Shown in pieces: positions 10,222 through 18,578 of a DNA stretch of 64,000 bases. Under the pieces are notes generated by a model. It saw only the letters and a program-made list of their open reading frames with translations. It ran no database searches and had not been told where the DNA came from. Source of the stretch: Arcobacter sp. Its GTDB lineage: Bacteria; Campylobacterota; Campylobacteria; Campylobacterales; Arcobacteraceae. The stretch covers positions 62,001 through 126,000 of the forward strand of contig PKUJ01000025.1 in the NCBI GenBank assembly GCA_002869565.1, in the 5' to 3' direction. The position numbers were made by a program, and so were the translations under genes. Positions within the stretch are counted from its first letter, which is position 1, and each line of letters starts with the position of its first letter.

Positions 10222-10502
10222 CTTTTTCCTTTTCTATTTATATCTTTATATTCCTCATAAAGTAGGGGATGATACCCTTATTTTATTTAAATAATGGTTA
10301 AGCAATTTATCTTAAATTAGTACTACTTTTAGTAATATTTTAAATACTACAGTTTCAATACTAAATATTCAATTTTTATAAAGAATTTCAAGAATGCTAT
10401 TCTAATGCTATTTTTGTAGTTATTTTTTTTAAAATTCGTATTTTTCTACATAACTCTTACATAAGATTTAATTATACTTTTTTCATATACAAAATTTAAG
10501 GA
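10222..10502. other. Divergent intergenic region gltB / TRAP operon
   Basis: This 281-base AT-rich gap separates gltB (minus) from the dctP operon (plus). It holds no convincing open reading frame. The only clear structure is the 11-bp-phased direct repeat at 10395-10412, described separately. Two TACATAA-like words follow at about 10449 and 10460, close to where the dctP promoter should be. Confidence 0.6.
10395..10412 (+). promoter_or_regulatory. 11-bp-phased direct repeat upstream of dctP
   Basis: The sequence TGCTATTCTAATGCTATT is two TGCTATT words exactly 11 bp apart, about 97 bp before the dctP start. Closely matching copies in the same orientation relative to transcription precede the van operon (35011-35028) and the lig operon (48308-48325). 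An 11-bp direct repeat is the usual spacing for OmpR/PhoB-type response regulators. Assigning it to such a regulator is an inference. Confidence 0.6.
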
Positions 10503-10508
10503 GTGAAA

Positions 10509-11534
10509 ATGATGGAAAAAAGTAGAATCCTGTTTACAGGTAAAAAATTAGTAATGGGAGCAGTTACAGCAGCTGTACTTGCTACATCAGGATTAGCAGC
10601 GGATTACACATTAAAATTTTCTCACGTTGTAAGTGATAATACACCAAAGGGAAAAGCAGCTAAATTTTTTGAACAAAGATTAGAAGAATTATCTAAAGGT
10701 AAAATTGATGTTCAAATTTACCCATCTTCTCAATTATATAATGATAGTGCAGTTGTAAAGGCATTAAGACTTAATTCAGTTCAAATGGCAGCGCCAAGTT
10801 TCTCTAAATTTGGTAAAATTGTACCTAACTTAGCATTATTTGATTTGCCATTTCTATTTAAAGACATTGATCACTTACATAGAGTTCAAGATGGTGAAGT
10901 TGGAACAAAATTAAAAGATATGGTTACAGCTAAAGGTATTGTTGCTTTAGATTTCTGGGACAATGGTTTTAAACAATTCTCTTCATCTAAAAAAGCCTTA
11001 ATCAATCCTAGTGATGCAGAAGGTCAAAAATTTAGAATTATGTCTTCTAAAGTACTTGAAGCACAAATGCATGCAGTTGGAGGTAACCCACAAATGATGC
11101 CTTTCTCTGAAGTTTATTCAGGATTACAACAAGGTGTTATTGATGCAGCAGAAAACCCAATTTCAAATATCTATACAAAAAAATTCCATGAAGTACAAAA
11201 ATATTTAACAATCTCAAATCATGGTTATTTAGGATATTTAGTAGTTATGTCTAAAAAATTCTGGAAATCTTTACCAGCAGATTTACAAGCAAATGTTAAA
11301 CAAGCTATGAAAGAAGCAACTGCAAAAGAAAGAGAATATGCTATTGCTTTAGAAAAAGAACAATTAGCAGAAATTAAAGCATATGCAGATAAAACTGGTA
11401 ATTTAGAAATTATTAATTTAACTGATGAACAAAGAGCTGCTTGGTCAAAAGCAGTTAGTAAAATCTACCCTGAATTTTATAGTGATAAAAAGATTGGTAA
11501 AGATTTAATTAATGGCGCATTAAACACTAAATAA
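10509..11534 (+). CDS. dctP: TRAP transporter substrate-binding protein DctP (first copy)
   Basis: This is a periplasmic solute receptor of the DctP family, about 341 residues. The N-terminal signal peptide ends near ATSGLAA. LKFSHVVSDNTPKGKAA, the arginine-containing RIMSSKVLEAQ and the SEVYSGLQQGVIDAAENP stretch are family hallmarks. The arginine normally clamps the substrate carboxylate. Start ATG 10509 is chosen over the in-frame GTG at 10503 because AAGGAG lies five bases before it. The receptor delivers a C4-dicarboxylate or similar acid to the DctQM pair encoded downstream. A perfect hairpin follows the stop codon and probably raises its expression relative to the later genes. Confidence 0.88.
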   Translation: MMEKSRILFTGKKLVMGAVTAAVLATSGLAADYTLKFSHVVSDNTPKGKAAKFFEQRLEELSKGKIDVQIYPSSQLYNDSAVVKALRLNSVQMAAPSFSKFGKIVPNLALFDLPFLFKDIDHLHRVQDGEVGTKLKDMVTAKGIVALDFWDNGFKQFSSSKKALINPSDAEGQKFRIMSSKVLEAQMHAVGGNPQMMPFSEVYSGLQQGVIDAAENPISNIYTKKFHEVQKYLTISNHGYLGYLVVMSKKFWKSLPADLQANVKQAMKEATAKEREYAIALEKEQLAEIKAYADKTGNLEIINLTDEQRAAWSKAVSKIYPEFYSDKKIGKDLINGALNTK

Positions 11535-11540
11535 AATAAT

Positions 11541-11569
11541 TCAAACTATCGGATTTTCCGATAGTTTGA
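11541..11569 (+). terminator. Hairpin between the two tandem dctP genes
   Basis: TCAAACTATCGGA and TCCGATAGTTTGA form a perfect 13-bp stem with a TTT loop, starting just after the dctP stop. No U-rich tail follows. It may stabilise the upstream dctP message or attenuate transcription, as is common downstream of abundant binding-protein genes. Confidence 0.65.
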
Positions 11570-11742
11570 CCACTTCATAATATTTCTTAACTACAAATAA
11601 ATCATAACTATTTTTTTTAATTTTATATAAAAAATTCAATAACGTAACACTACTAAAATAAATTCAATAATTTCTTTTTATCTACATAATAGCTACATAA
11701 CTTTAGATTATAATTTTCTATAGTAAGAAAAAAGGAGAATAA

Positions 11743-12801
11743 ATGACAACAATAATGAAAAGTCTAATATCCAGCATTGCAATAGTATCTGTATTGATGC
11801 TGAATGGTTGTAATGATGATAAAAAAGAGAAAAAAACAGCCGTAATCAAACAAGATGACTTAAAAGGTCAATTTGTACTTAAATTTTCTCATGTTGTTAG
11901 TCCAAACACACCAAAAGGAAAAGCAGCAATTTTCTTTGAGCAAAGATTAGAAGAGTTGTCTAATCAAAGAATTGATGTACAAGTTTACCCATCTTCTCAA
12001 CTGTATAAAGATAATGCTGTACTAAAAGCATTGAAACTTGATTCAGTTCAAATGGCAGCACCATCCTTCTCTAAATTTGGTAAAATTGTGCCTCAATTAG
12101 CTTTATTTGATTTGCCATTTTTATTTAAAGATATGGCTCATTTACATAGAGTACAAGATGGTCAAGTTGGGACTAAACTGAAAGAAATGGTTAATACAAA
12201 AGGATATATTGCATTAAACTTTTGGGATAATCATTTTAAACAATTATCCTCTTCAAAAAAAGCATTAATTATGCCTGAAGATGCGATAGGTCAGAAATTT
12301 AGAATTATGTCATCAAAAGTTCTTGAAGCACAATTCCATTCAGTTGGTGCAAACCCACAAATGATGCCTTTTTCTGAAGTATACTCAGGTTTACAACAAG
12401 GTGTAATTGATGGACAAGAGAATACAATCTCTAATATTTTTACTAAAAAATTCCACGAAGTACAAAAATACTTAACAATTACAAATCATGGTTATTTAGG
12501 ATATTTAGTTGTTATGAGTGAAAAATTTTGGAATTCATTACCAGCAGATTTACAAAAAAATGTAACTCAAGCTATAAATGAAGCAACACTAAAAGAACGA
12601 GAATATGCTGAAGAATTAAATACAAAACAATTTAGTGAAATCAAAGCATATGCTAAAAAAACTGGTAATATAGAAATTATCAATTTAACAGATGAACAAA
12701 AAGATGCTTGGAGACAAGCTGTTAGTAAAATCTATCCTGAGTTTTATGGTACAGATAAAATTGGTGAAGATTTAATCAATGGCGCGTTAGCGACGGAGTA
12801 A
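11743..12801 (+). CDS. TRAP transporter substrate-binding protein DctP (second copy, lipoprotein)
   Basis: This 352-residue protein is a close paralogue of the preceding DctP and shares its whole periplasmic domain, including KFSHVVSPNTPKGKAA and FRIMSSKVLEAQFHSVGANPQMMPFSEVYSG. The N-terminus differs: the signal ends in LMLNGC, a lipobox, so this copy should be lipid-anchored rather than soluble. A charged spacer, NDDKKEKK, follows the cysteine. The start has AAGGAG seven bases upstream. It has its own upstream AT-rich gap with TACATAA-like words, then runs into dctQ with a three-base gap. Two receptors with different anchoring for one membrane pair is unusual. Confidence 0.87.
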   Translation: MTTIMKSLISSIAIVSVLMLNGCNDDKKEKKTAVIKQDDLKGQFVLKFSHVVSPNTPKGKAAIFFEQRLEELSNQRIDVQVYPSSQLYKDNAVLKALKLDSVQMAAPSFSKFGKIVPQLALFDLPFLFKDMAHLHRVQDGQVGTKLKEMVNTKGYIALNFWDNHFKQLSSSKKALIMPEDAIGQKFRIMSSKVLEAQFHSVGANPQMMPFSEVYSGLQQGVIDGQENTISNIFTKKFHEVQKYLTITNHGYLGYLVVMSEKFWNSLPADLQKNVTQAINEATLKEREYAEELNTKQFSEIKAYAKKTGNIEIINLTDEQKDAWRQAVSKIYPEFYGTDKIGEDLINGALATE

Positions 12802-12804
12802 AAT

Positions 12805-13431
12805 ATGATAATTTTAAAAATAATAAGTAAAACAATTGGTTTTATAAACCAATCAATAGCAGCTGTTGGTATTTCAGCTGGGGTAGCAGTTGCATTTACA
12901 AATGTTGTAGCAAGATATGCTTTTGATGCTTCATTAACTTGGGCTACAGAACTTACTATCTTTCTATTTTTATGGAGTGCTTTTTTTGGGGCTGCATATT
13001 GTTTCAAAAAAGATGCACACATTGCAGTAACAATTGTTCTTGATGTTGTTCCTTCAAAAATTGCAAAAGGGATGTTATTAATCTCGCATTTAGTGACTTT
13101 TGTATTCTTACTTGCGGTAGCTTACTTTGGATACCAATATCTTCAATTAGTTATAGAATTAGATGAAAGATCTATTGACCTTTGGGATATGCCAATGTGG
13201 ATTCCGTATTCAGTTATTCCTATTGCATTTACATTTGCTGCTTATAGAGTAGGAGAAAGAATTCATGGAATTTTATCTACTTCTCATGACAAAATTTTAA
13301 AAGAGAGTGAAGCAGAACAAGTTCTATCTGGTATGGGAATTGGTGCAAGCAGAAATGCAGATAATGAAAATATTCAGGAGTTAAATAAAATGGTTAAAGA
13401 AGTTGAAAAGAAAACAGGAGGATTACTATGA
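12805..13431 (+). CDS. dctQ: TRAP transporter small membrane subunit DctQ
   Basis: This 208-residue protein has the four predicted membrane segments of DctQ. WATELTIFLFLWSAFFGAAYCFKKDAHIAV is the typical conserved region around the second segment. The C-terminal tail of about 50 residues is charged and lies outside the membrane. DctQ joins DctM to form the membrane domain that couples Na+ flow to uptake of organic acid from the receptor. Its last codons overlap the dctM start by four bases. Confidence 0.88.
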   Translation: MIILKIISKTIGFINQSIAAVGISAGVAVAFTNVVARYAFDASLTWATELTIFLFLWSAFFGAAYCFKKDAHIAVTIVLDVVPSKIAKGMLLISHLVTFVFLLAVAYFGYQYLQLVIELDERSIDLWDMPMWIPYSVIPIAFTFAAYRVGERIHGILSTSHDKILKESEAEQVLSGMGIGASRNADNENIQELNKMVKEVEKKTGGLL

Positions 13432-14711
13432 GTATAGCACTACTATTTGGAATATTTTTCTTCCTAGTAATTCTAGGTACTCCAATTGCAATATGTCTTG
13501 GAGCATCAACTTTCGTGACATTAATGGTATTTACAGATATTTCTCCAATTGAAATTTCTTCAATGATGTTTGAGAAAATTGAACATTATTCATTAATGGC
13601 AATTCCAATGTTTATTTTTGCAGGAAACCTTTTGTCAAAAGGAAGTGCAGCTCAAAGAATTATTGAATTTGCCAAATCTGTAGTAGGACACTTACCAGGT
13701 GGTCTTCCAATTGCTGCAATTTTTGCATCAATTATTTTTGCTGCTGTTTCAGGTTCTTCTCCTGCAACAGTTGTTGCGATTGGTTCTATTATGTTCGGTG
13801 CAATTATGCAAGCCGGTTATCCAAAAAAATATGCTGTTGGTACAATTGCAACTGCAGGTTCTTTAGGTATTTTAATTCCGCCATCAATCGTACTTATTGT
13901 ATATGGGGTAACTGCAGAAGTTTCTATTGGTAGACTATTTATGGCTGGTGTTGTTCCAGGAATTGGTCTTGGTATTATGATGATGATTGTTACTTATATA
14001 GGGGCAAGAAGATTAGGTTTTGAAAGAACAGAACCTCAACCATTTAAAGTACGATTAGCAAAAATGAAAGATGCGTCATGGGGTCTTATGACAATTGTAA
14101 TTGTAATCGGTGGTATTTATGGTGGTATTTTTACACCAACTGAAGCTGCAGCAGTAGCTTGTGTTTGGGCATTTATAGTTTCTGTATTTATTTATAAAGA
14201 TATTAAAATAACAAATATTTATAAAACAGCTTTAGAATCTGCAAAAACTACATCTATGATTATGTTCATTATTGCAAATGCAATGTTATTTGCACATTTT
14301 CTTACAATTGAAAATATTCCACAAGGAATTACAGAAGCCTTGATTGAAGCAGATGTTAATAAATATATGTTCTTACTTATGGTTAACTTACTTCTAATTC
14401 TAGCAGGTTCATTTATGGAACCATCTGCGATTATTATGATTATGGTACCTTTATTACTTCCAGTTGCAGTTGCACTTGGAGTTGACCCAATTCACTTCGG
14501 TATTGTTATTACTGTGAACATGGAGTTAGGAATGGTTTCTCCACCAGTTGGACTGAATTTATTTGTAACATCTGGACTTACAGGGATGAGTATCAAAGAT
14601 GTAATTATAGCGGCTTGGCCTTGGACTTTAACAATCCTTTTTGGTCTGTTATTAATTACATATATTCCAGATATTGTATTATTCTTACCAGATCTAATGT
14701 ATGGATCTTAG
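13428..14711 (+). CDS. dctM: TRAP transporter large membrane subunit DctM
   Basis: The 427-residue protein is hydrophobic throughout, with about 12 membrane segments. It has DctM signatures such as GTPIAICLGASTF, AVSGSSPATVVAIG and ILIPPSIVLIVYGV. This subunit forms the transport path and the Na+-coupling site. It ends the dctP-dctP-dctQ-dctM operon, followed by a strong hairpin terminator. The receptors' closeness to known succinate/malate/fumarate DctP proteins suggests C4-dicarboxylate uptake. Confidence 0.92.
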   Translation: MSIALLFGIFFFLVILGTPIAICLGASTFVTLMVFTDISPIEISSMMFEKIEHYSLMAIPMFIFAGNLLSKGSAAQRIIEFAKSVVGHLPGGLPIAAIFASIIFAAVSGSSPATVVAIGSIMFGAIMQAGYPKKYAVGTIATAGSLGILIPPSIVLIVYGVTAEVSIGRLFMAGVVPGIGLGIMMMIVTYIGARRLGFERTEPQPFKVRLAKMKDASWGLMTIVIVIGGIYGGIFTPTEAAAVACVWAFIVSVFIYKDIKITNIYKTALESAKTTSMIMFIIANAMLFAHFLTIENIPQGITEALIEADVNKYMFLLMVNLLLILAGSFMEPSAIIMIMVPLLLPVAVALGVDPIHFGIVITVNMELGMVSPPVGLNLFVTSGLTGMSIKDVIIAAWPWTLTILFGLLLITYIPDIVLFLPDLMYGS

Positions 14712-14734
14712 GATAAAAAAAGAATAATTAATAC

Positions 14735-14764
14735 ATATAAAATGGGCTTATGCCCATTTTATAT
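14735..14764 (+). terminator. Terminator of the dct operon
   Basis: ATATAAAATGGGC and GCCCATTTTATAT form a perfect 13-bp stem with loop TTAT, 24 bases after the dctM stop. The T-rich descending arm makes it a plausible factor-independent terminator. Confidence 0.8.
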
Positions 14765-14904
14765 TGAGCAAAAATCAAATAATAAAAAACACAATATACA
14801 TACGTTAAACAAAGCCTGCTTATTCTCTAAAAATTTTAAGTTAAAATTTTTAATTACTTTTTTTTCATTAGATGTAAAATTTGTTAAACATTTTACATAA
14901 GTAA

Positions 14905-15198
14905 CTATTACTAATTTTTTCTATTCTAAAGCAAATTATATTTGTAGCAATCTTCACATTTTTTAGTACTTATTTAGAACTATATAGTGCAGTTAATGGA
15001 TTAATATATAAAAACACAACAACTTTATTATTAGAAAACTTTCCAAAAAACACAGGCATTACTCCAACATTAATTGGTGTTATTCAATTTGGTTTAGCAT
15101 CATAATTTCATCAGTAATTGTTTAGTCCCTTCTCCTTGTAGGAGTAGGTATGTTTGTACTTTCAACTAGTTCTTTTATTCTTTTAAAAAGATATTAAA
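14905..15198 (+). pseudogene. Remnant of a Bcr/CflA-type MFS drug transporter (C-terminal part)
   Basis: No intact gene lies between dctM and the aldo/keto reductase, but one frame from about 14905 reads as the end of a Bcr/CflA efflux protein. FFSTYLELYSAVNGLIYKN is followed by LLLENFPKNTGITPTLIGV and IQFGLAS. The frame stops at TAA 15103-15105 where one base seems to be missing (GCATCATAATT). Another frame continues with ISSVIV and then GVGMFVLSTSSFILLKRY before its stop at about 15198. The upstream two thirds of the gene are absent. Family identity rests on recognising the conserved N-T-T-x-L-E-x-F-P-x-x-x-G pattern by eye. Confidence 0.5.
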
Positions 15199-15247
15199 AA
15201 ATAGCTAACTTTATATTTAATAAAAAGTTTTTTTATACTACAATATA

Positions 15248-15262
15248 TGAACAAATGTGCGA
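15248..15262 (+). promoter_or_regulatory. Putative IclR-type operator before the aldo/keto reductase
   Basis: TGAACAAATGTGCGA lies eight bases after a TATACT -10 box (15234-15239), just before the ribosome-binding site. It matches the site CGAACATAAGTGCGA at 18496-18510 next to the TATACT box of the EamA-iclR pair, and CGAACATTTGTACGA in the lig promoter. Its position over the likely transcription start suggests repression. Confidence 0.5.
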
Positions 15263-15273
15263 AAAGGATAAAT

Positions 15274-16293
15274 ATGGAATATCGTTATATTGGAACAAGT
15301 GGTCTTAGAGTTACTCCTATTTGTTTAGGAACAATGACTTTTGGAAGAATGTCAACAAAAAAGCAAAGCTTCGAAATTATGGATAAAGCTTATGATAGGG
15401 GTATAAATTTTTTTGATAATGCAGAAATGTATCCCGTTCCTCCAACTGCAAATACAATAGGATTATCAGAAGAAATTATGGGTGAGTGGATGAAAGGTAA
15501 ATCTAGAGAATCTATAATTGTTGCAACAAAAGTAGCTGGAGCTGCAAATGGTAGGTTTCCAGCTCCTGTTAGACATCAGTTAACTGCAATTGATAGATTT
15601 CATATAGAACGGGGGATTGAAGGGAGCTTGAGAAGATTAAAAACTGATTATATAGATCTTTATCAAATTCATTGGCCAGATACTGTTATTCCATTAGAAG
15701 AATCAATGGAAGCAATGGATAGACTAGTTCAAAATGGAAAAGTTAGATATATTGGAACAAGCAATGATTCAGCTTATGGTTTAACAAAAGCAAATGAAAT
15801 TAGTAAATATAAAAATTTAGCAAGATTCCAATCAATTCAAAATAACTTTTCATTAAATGAACCAAGATTTTTTGATGAGTTAGCCCACGTTTGTAGAAAA
15901 GAAAAGATATCTTTACTTCCTTTTTCTCCATTAGCGGGGGGAGTTTTAACAGGTAAATATCAAAATGGAATTATTCCAAAAGGTTCAAGGTTTGAAGAAT
16001 ATTCTGCCTTAAATTTACCAAGACTAAATGCCATGAAAAATAGATTTATAAGTAAAAAAACACTAAGTGCAACCGAACGTTATATACAAATTGCGGCTGA
16101 TCATGGAATGAGTATTACAACTCTCTCTGCTGCATGGAGTAAACATTGGGATTTTGTTGCTAGTACAATTATAGGAGCTAGAACTGCCCAGCAACTTGAT
16201 GATAGTTTGAAAGCATTAGACATTACATTAAGTGATGAAATAATAGAGGATTGTGCACAAGTACAAAAAGAGATTATGTATCCTATGGGATAA
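15274..16293 (+). CDS. Aldo/keto reductase family oxidoreductase
   Basis: This is an NAD(P)H-dependent (alpha/beta)8-barrel oxidoreductase of about 339 residues, close to the YajO/Tas branch. The catalytic tetrad is visible: Asp and Tyr in FFDNAEMY, Lys in VATKVAG and His in QIHWPD. Cofactor-binding IIGARTAQQL lies near the C-terminus. Start ATG 15274 is chosen because AAAAGGA precedes it, whereas the earlier in-frame ATG at 15247 lies inside the putative operator. It is followed 17 bases later by a hotdog thioesterase. Location beside the PcaR-type regulator suggests a role with an aromatic aldehyde or ketone, but the substrate is unknown. Confidence 0.85.
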   Translation: MEYRYIGTSGLRVTPICLGTMTFGRMSTKKQSFEIMDKAYDRGINFFDNAEMYPVPPTANTIGLSEEIMGEWMKGKSRESIIVATKVAGAANGRFPAPVRHQLTAIDRFHIERGIEGSLRRLKTDYIDLYQIHWPDTVIPLEESMEAMDRLVQNGKVRYIGTSNDSAYGLTKANEISKYKNLARFQSIQNNFSLNEPRFFDELAHVCRKEKISLLPFSPLAGGVLTGKYQNGIIPKGSRFEEYSALNLPRLNAMKNRFISKKTLSATERYIQIAADHGMSITTLSAAWSKHWDFVASTIIGARTAQQLDDSLKALDITLSDEIIEDCAQVQKEIMYPMG

Positions 16294-16310
16294 CATGAAA
16301 GGAGTTTCTT

Positions 16311-16739
16311 TTGAATATCTGGAAAAAAAATTTCTCTCTTGAATCTGTAAATAATTCATGTATTGATACTGCCGTTGAATATTTAGGAATAAAAATTACA
16401 GATATAGGAGAAAATACAATTGAAGGTGAAATGCCTATTGATAATAGAACCTGCCAAGTTAGAAGATTACTTCATGGTGGAGCTTCTGCTTTATTAGTTG
16501 AAACTCTTGGAAGTATTGGTGGTTATTTATCAACAAGTGAAAACTACACTATTGCAGGCATTGAAGTAAATGCAAATCATATTGGTGGAATATCAAATGG
16601 TTATGTAGTAGGAGTAGCAACGGCAGTTCACATTGGAAGAACAACTCATGTTTGGGACGTGAAAATAAATGAGAAGAATACAGCTAGACCTATATGTGTG
16701 GGAAGACTCACTCTAGCTGTAATTGATTTAAATATTTAA
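16311..16739 (+). CDS. Hotdog-fold acyl-CoA thioesterase (PaaI/MenI-like)
   Basis: This 142-residue protein is a single hotdog domain. The motif LLHGGASALLVETLGSIGGY holds the HGG followed by the catalytic acidic residue typical of PaaI/YdiI/MenI thioesterases. Start is TTG, supported by AAAGGAG six bases upstream. It is the second gene of the aldo/keto reductase operon and runs convergently toward the IclR gene. PaaI-type enzymes clear stalled aryl-CoA esters, so release of CoA from hydroxycinnamoyl- or hydroxybenzoyl-CoA by-products is a reasonable guess. Confidence 0.82.
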   Translation: MNIWKKNFSLESVNNSCIDTAVEYLGIKITDIGENTIEGEMPIDNRTCQVRRLLHGGASALLVETLGSIGGYLSTSENYTIAGIEVNANHIGGISNGYVVGVATAVHIGRTTHVWDVKINEKNTARPICVGRLTLAVIDLNI

Positions 16740-16763
16740 ATAAAAATTGATAAAGCTTCTGAA

Positions 16764-17552
16764 TTAATATTGTTGAAGAAGCTTTATTGCATCGGAAGTA
16801 TCTTTTGCCGCATTTATTAAAAGAGGAAGAACTTCTTCTTTAAGAACTTTAGTATTTTTATAACTTAAATGCGAACCTATATTCATAGCTGCAATCATTT
16901 TATTTTCTCTATTAAAAATTGGCACAGCCAAAGACATTAATCCATCTTCAATCTCTTCTTCAACAACTTGATAACCCAGTTTTTTTTCTTTTATTAACTT
17001 ATCATATAATTTGTATGGGTCTGTTATACTTTTTTTAGTCATCTCTTTAAATGGCAATTTTAATACATACTCATATAAATTTTTTTCATCCATTTGTGTC
17101 ATAAAAAGTCTTCCCGTTGCAGTATAAGCAGCAGGGAGCCTTGAACCAACGTGAATACCCTCATTTAATATTCTAGTTGCAGGTATTCTCATAATACAAA
17201 TAACATTCGAACCATCTAAAATCGAAATAGAACAAGATAATTTACAAGCATCAACTACTTTTTTCATATTTTGATAAGCTAAATCACTCCAAGGTAATGA
17301 AGCAAAATAACTATAACCTAAATCAATAATTTTTGGAGTTAAAGAGAAGAAACCATCTATTTGTGCTACATATCCTTGTGATTCTAAGGTAAGTAAAAGA
17401 CGTCTAGCACTAGCTCTTGTAATATCAACTTTTTTAGCTACATCACTTAGTGTCATACTTGTATTTTCTCGATCAAATGATTTTATAACATTTAAACCTT
17501 TTATAAATGCAGTAACTATATCTTTATTATCTTTTTCAATTTTTTCATTCAT
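16764..17552 (-). CDS. IclR-family regulator of PcaR/PcaU/PobR type
   Basis: This 262-residue protein has an N-terminal winged helix (AFIKGLNVIKSFD, then LSDVAKKVDITRASARRLLLTL near residues 14-55) and a C-terminal IclR ligand-binding domain. The opening and the R-x-x-A-R-R-x-L-L-T-L helix resemble PcaR/PcaU/PobR regulators, which respond to protocatechuate, 4-hydroxybenzoate or beta-ketoadipate. It sits directly after the EamA gene (TAA then ATG) and is presumably co-transcribed with it. It is the best candidate to bind the GTTCG-N5-CGAAC operators at the lig, van and mobA promoters and the related sites at 15248 and 18496. That link is an inference. Confidence 0.85.
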   Translation of the reverse strand: MNEKIEKDNKDIVTAFIKGLNVIKSFDRENTSMTLSDVAKKVDITRASARRLLLTLESQGYVAQIDGFFSLTPKIIDLGYSYFASLPWSDLAYQNMKKVVDACKLSCSISILDGSNVICIMRIPATRILNEGIHVGSRLPAAYTATGRLFMTQMDEKNLYEYVLKLPFKEMTKKSITDPYKLYDKLIKEKKLGYQVVEEEIEDGLMSLAVPIFNRENKMIAAMNIGSHLSYKNTKVLKEEVLPLLINAAKDTSDAIKLLQQY

Positions 17553-18437
17553 TTAATTTTTTTCCCTCGCAATTAATATACCACCCAAAATAATAGCAAA
17601 AATTCCCAAGAATCCTAATAAATTAGGTAAATCATCCCCGAGCAATAATCCTATTATCAATGAAAAAAGAATTACAGAATATCCTGTAGCACCAACGATT
17701 CCCGCCCTTGTTACACCATATGCTTTTGTCATATAAACCTGTCCTAAAGATGCAGTTAATCCAATACCTGCAATATAAAACCAATCTATTGGATTAGGAT
17801 AAATGAATTCTCCCATCATAAAAGAGAAAAAATCACTTTGATAATATTGAGATAAATACATTGAAATAAAAGGTACAACACTACCAATTCCCATGAAACT
17901 TAATACAATAACTCTAGTATCATAATATTTTCTAAGTTCTCGAATACTTGTGAAAGCCAATGCTGCACAAACTGCATTTAATAATCCAAATAAATGTGCT
18001 TTTTCAAATACAAATCCAGAAGGTTGCATTACAAATAACATTCCTGTAAATCCAAGAGCAATTGCCAGCCAACCTTTAACTCCTATTTTTTCTTTTAAAA
18101 ACCACATAGCAAAAATTGCTGTAAAAATTGGAGACATTCTTGAATAAGTTATTGCATCTGCTAAAGTAATATTTGCTAAGTTATAAAAAAAACTTAACAT
18201 TGCAATTAAACCAATAGCCGCTCTGAAAAAAAGCAATAATGGTTTACCACCACTTTGTTTTAATGGTGTTTTAAAAAAAGTTAACCATATTAAGGCAATG
18301 CCAATAACATTTCTAAAAAATACAATTTCGATTGTAGGTAGATGCGTCGCTAGAACTTTTGCAAAAGAACTCATTACAGCTAAACAAACAGCTGAAATAA
18401 GCATATAAAATACACCTTGATTTAATTTTTGTATCAC
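17553..18437 (-). CDS. EamA/DMT-superfamily membrane permease
   Basis: The 294-residue protein has about ten hydrophobic segments and two internal EamA repeats, the second starting around residue 150. Motifs such as VVFFRNVIGIALIWL and YSRMSPIFTAIFAMWFLKEKIG are typical of RhaT/EamA drug/metabolite transporters. It is first in a two-gene operon with the PcaR-type regulator, which suggests movement of an aromatic acid or intermediate. Direction and substrate cannot be predicted. Confidence 0.82.
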   Translation of the reverse strand: MIQKLNQGVFYMLISAVCLAVMSSFAKVLATHLPTIEIVFFRNVIGIALIWLTFFKTPLKQSGGKPLLLFFRAAIGLIAMLSFFYNLANITLADAITYSRMSPIFTAIFAMWFLKEKIGVKGWLAIALGFTGMLFVMQPSGFVFEKAHLFGLLNAVCAALAFTSIRELRKYYDTRVIVLSFMGIGSVVPFISMYLSQYYQSDFFSFMMGEFIYPNPIDWFYIAGIGLTASLGQVYMTKAYGVTRAGIVGATGYSVILFSLIIGLLLGDDLPNLLGFLGIFAIILGGILIAREKN

Positions 18438-18495
18438 ATAACTCTTTCAAATTTTTTTTTATTATATTAAAAAATAGCTTAATATGTTTTTATAT

Positions 18496-18510
18496 CGAAC
18501 ATAAGTGCGA
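18496..18510 (-). promoter_or_regulatory. Putative IclR-type operator before EamA-iclR
   Basis: CGAACATAAGTGCGA (plus strand) directly abuts a TATACT box on the minus strand, about 60 bases before the EamA start. It matches the site at 15248-15262 and the downstream half of the lig promoter site. The arrangement would allow autoregulation of the iclR operon. Confidence 0.5.
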
Positions 18511-18578
18511 GTATAGTACAATATTTATTTGTCTTTGTGCTAAAATATGCTTATTTAACTTTTTTGTAGTTCTATATA

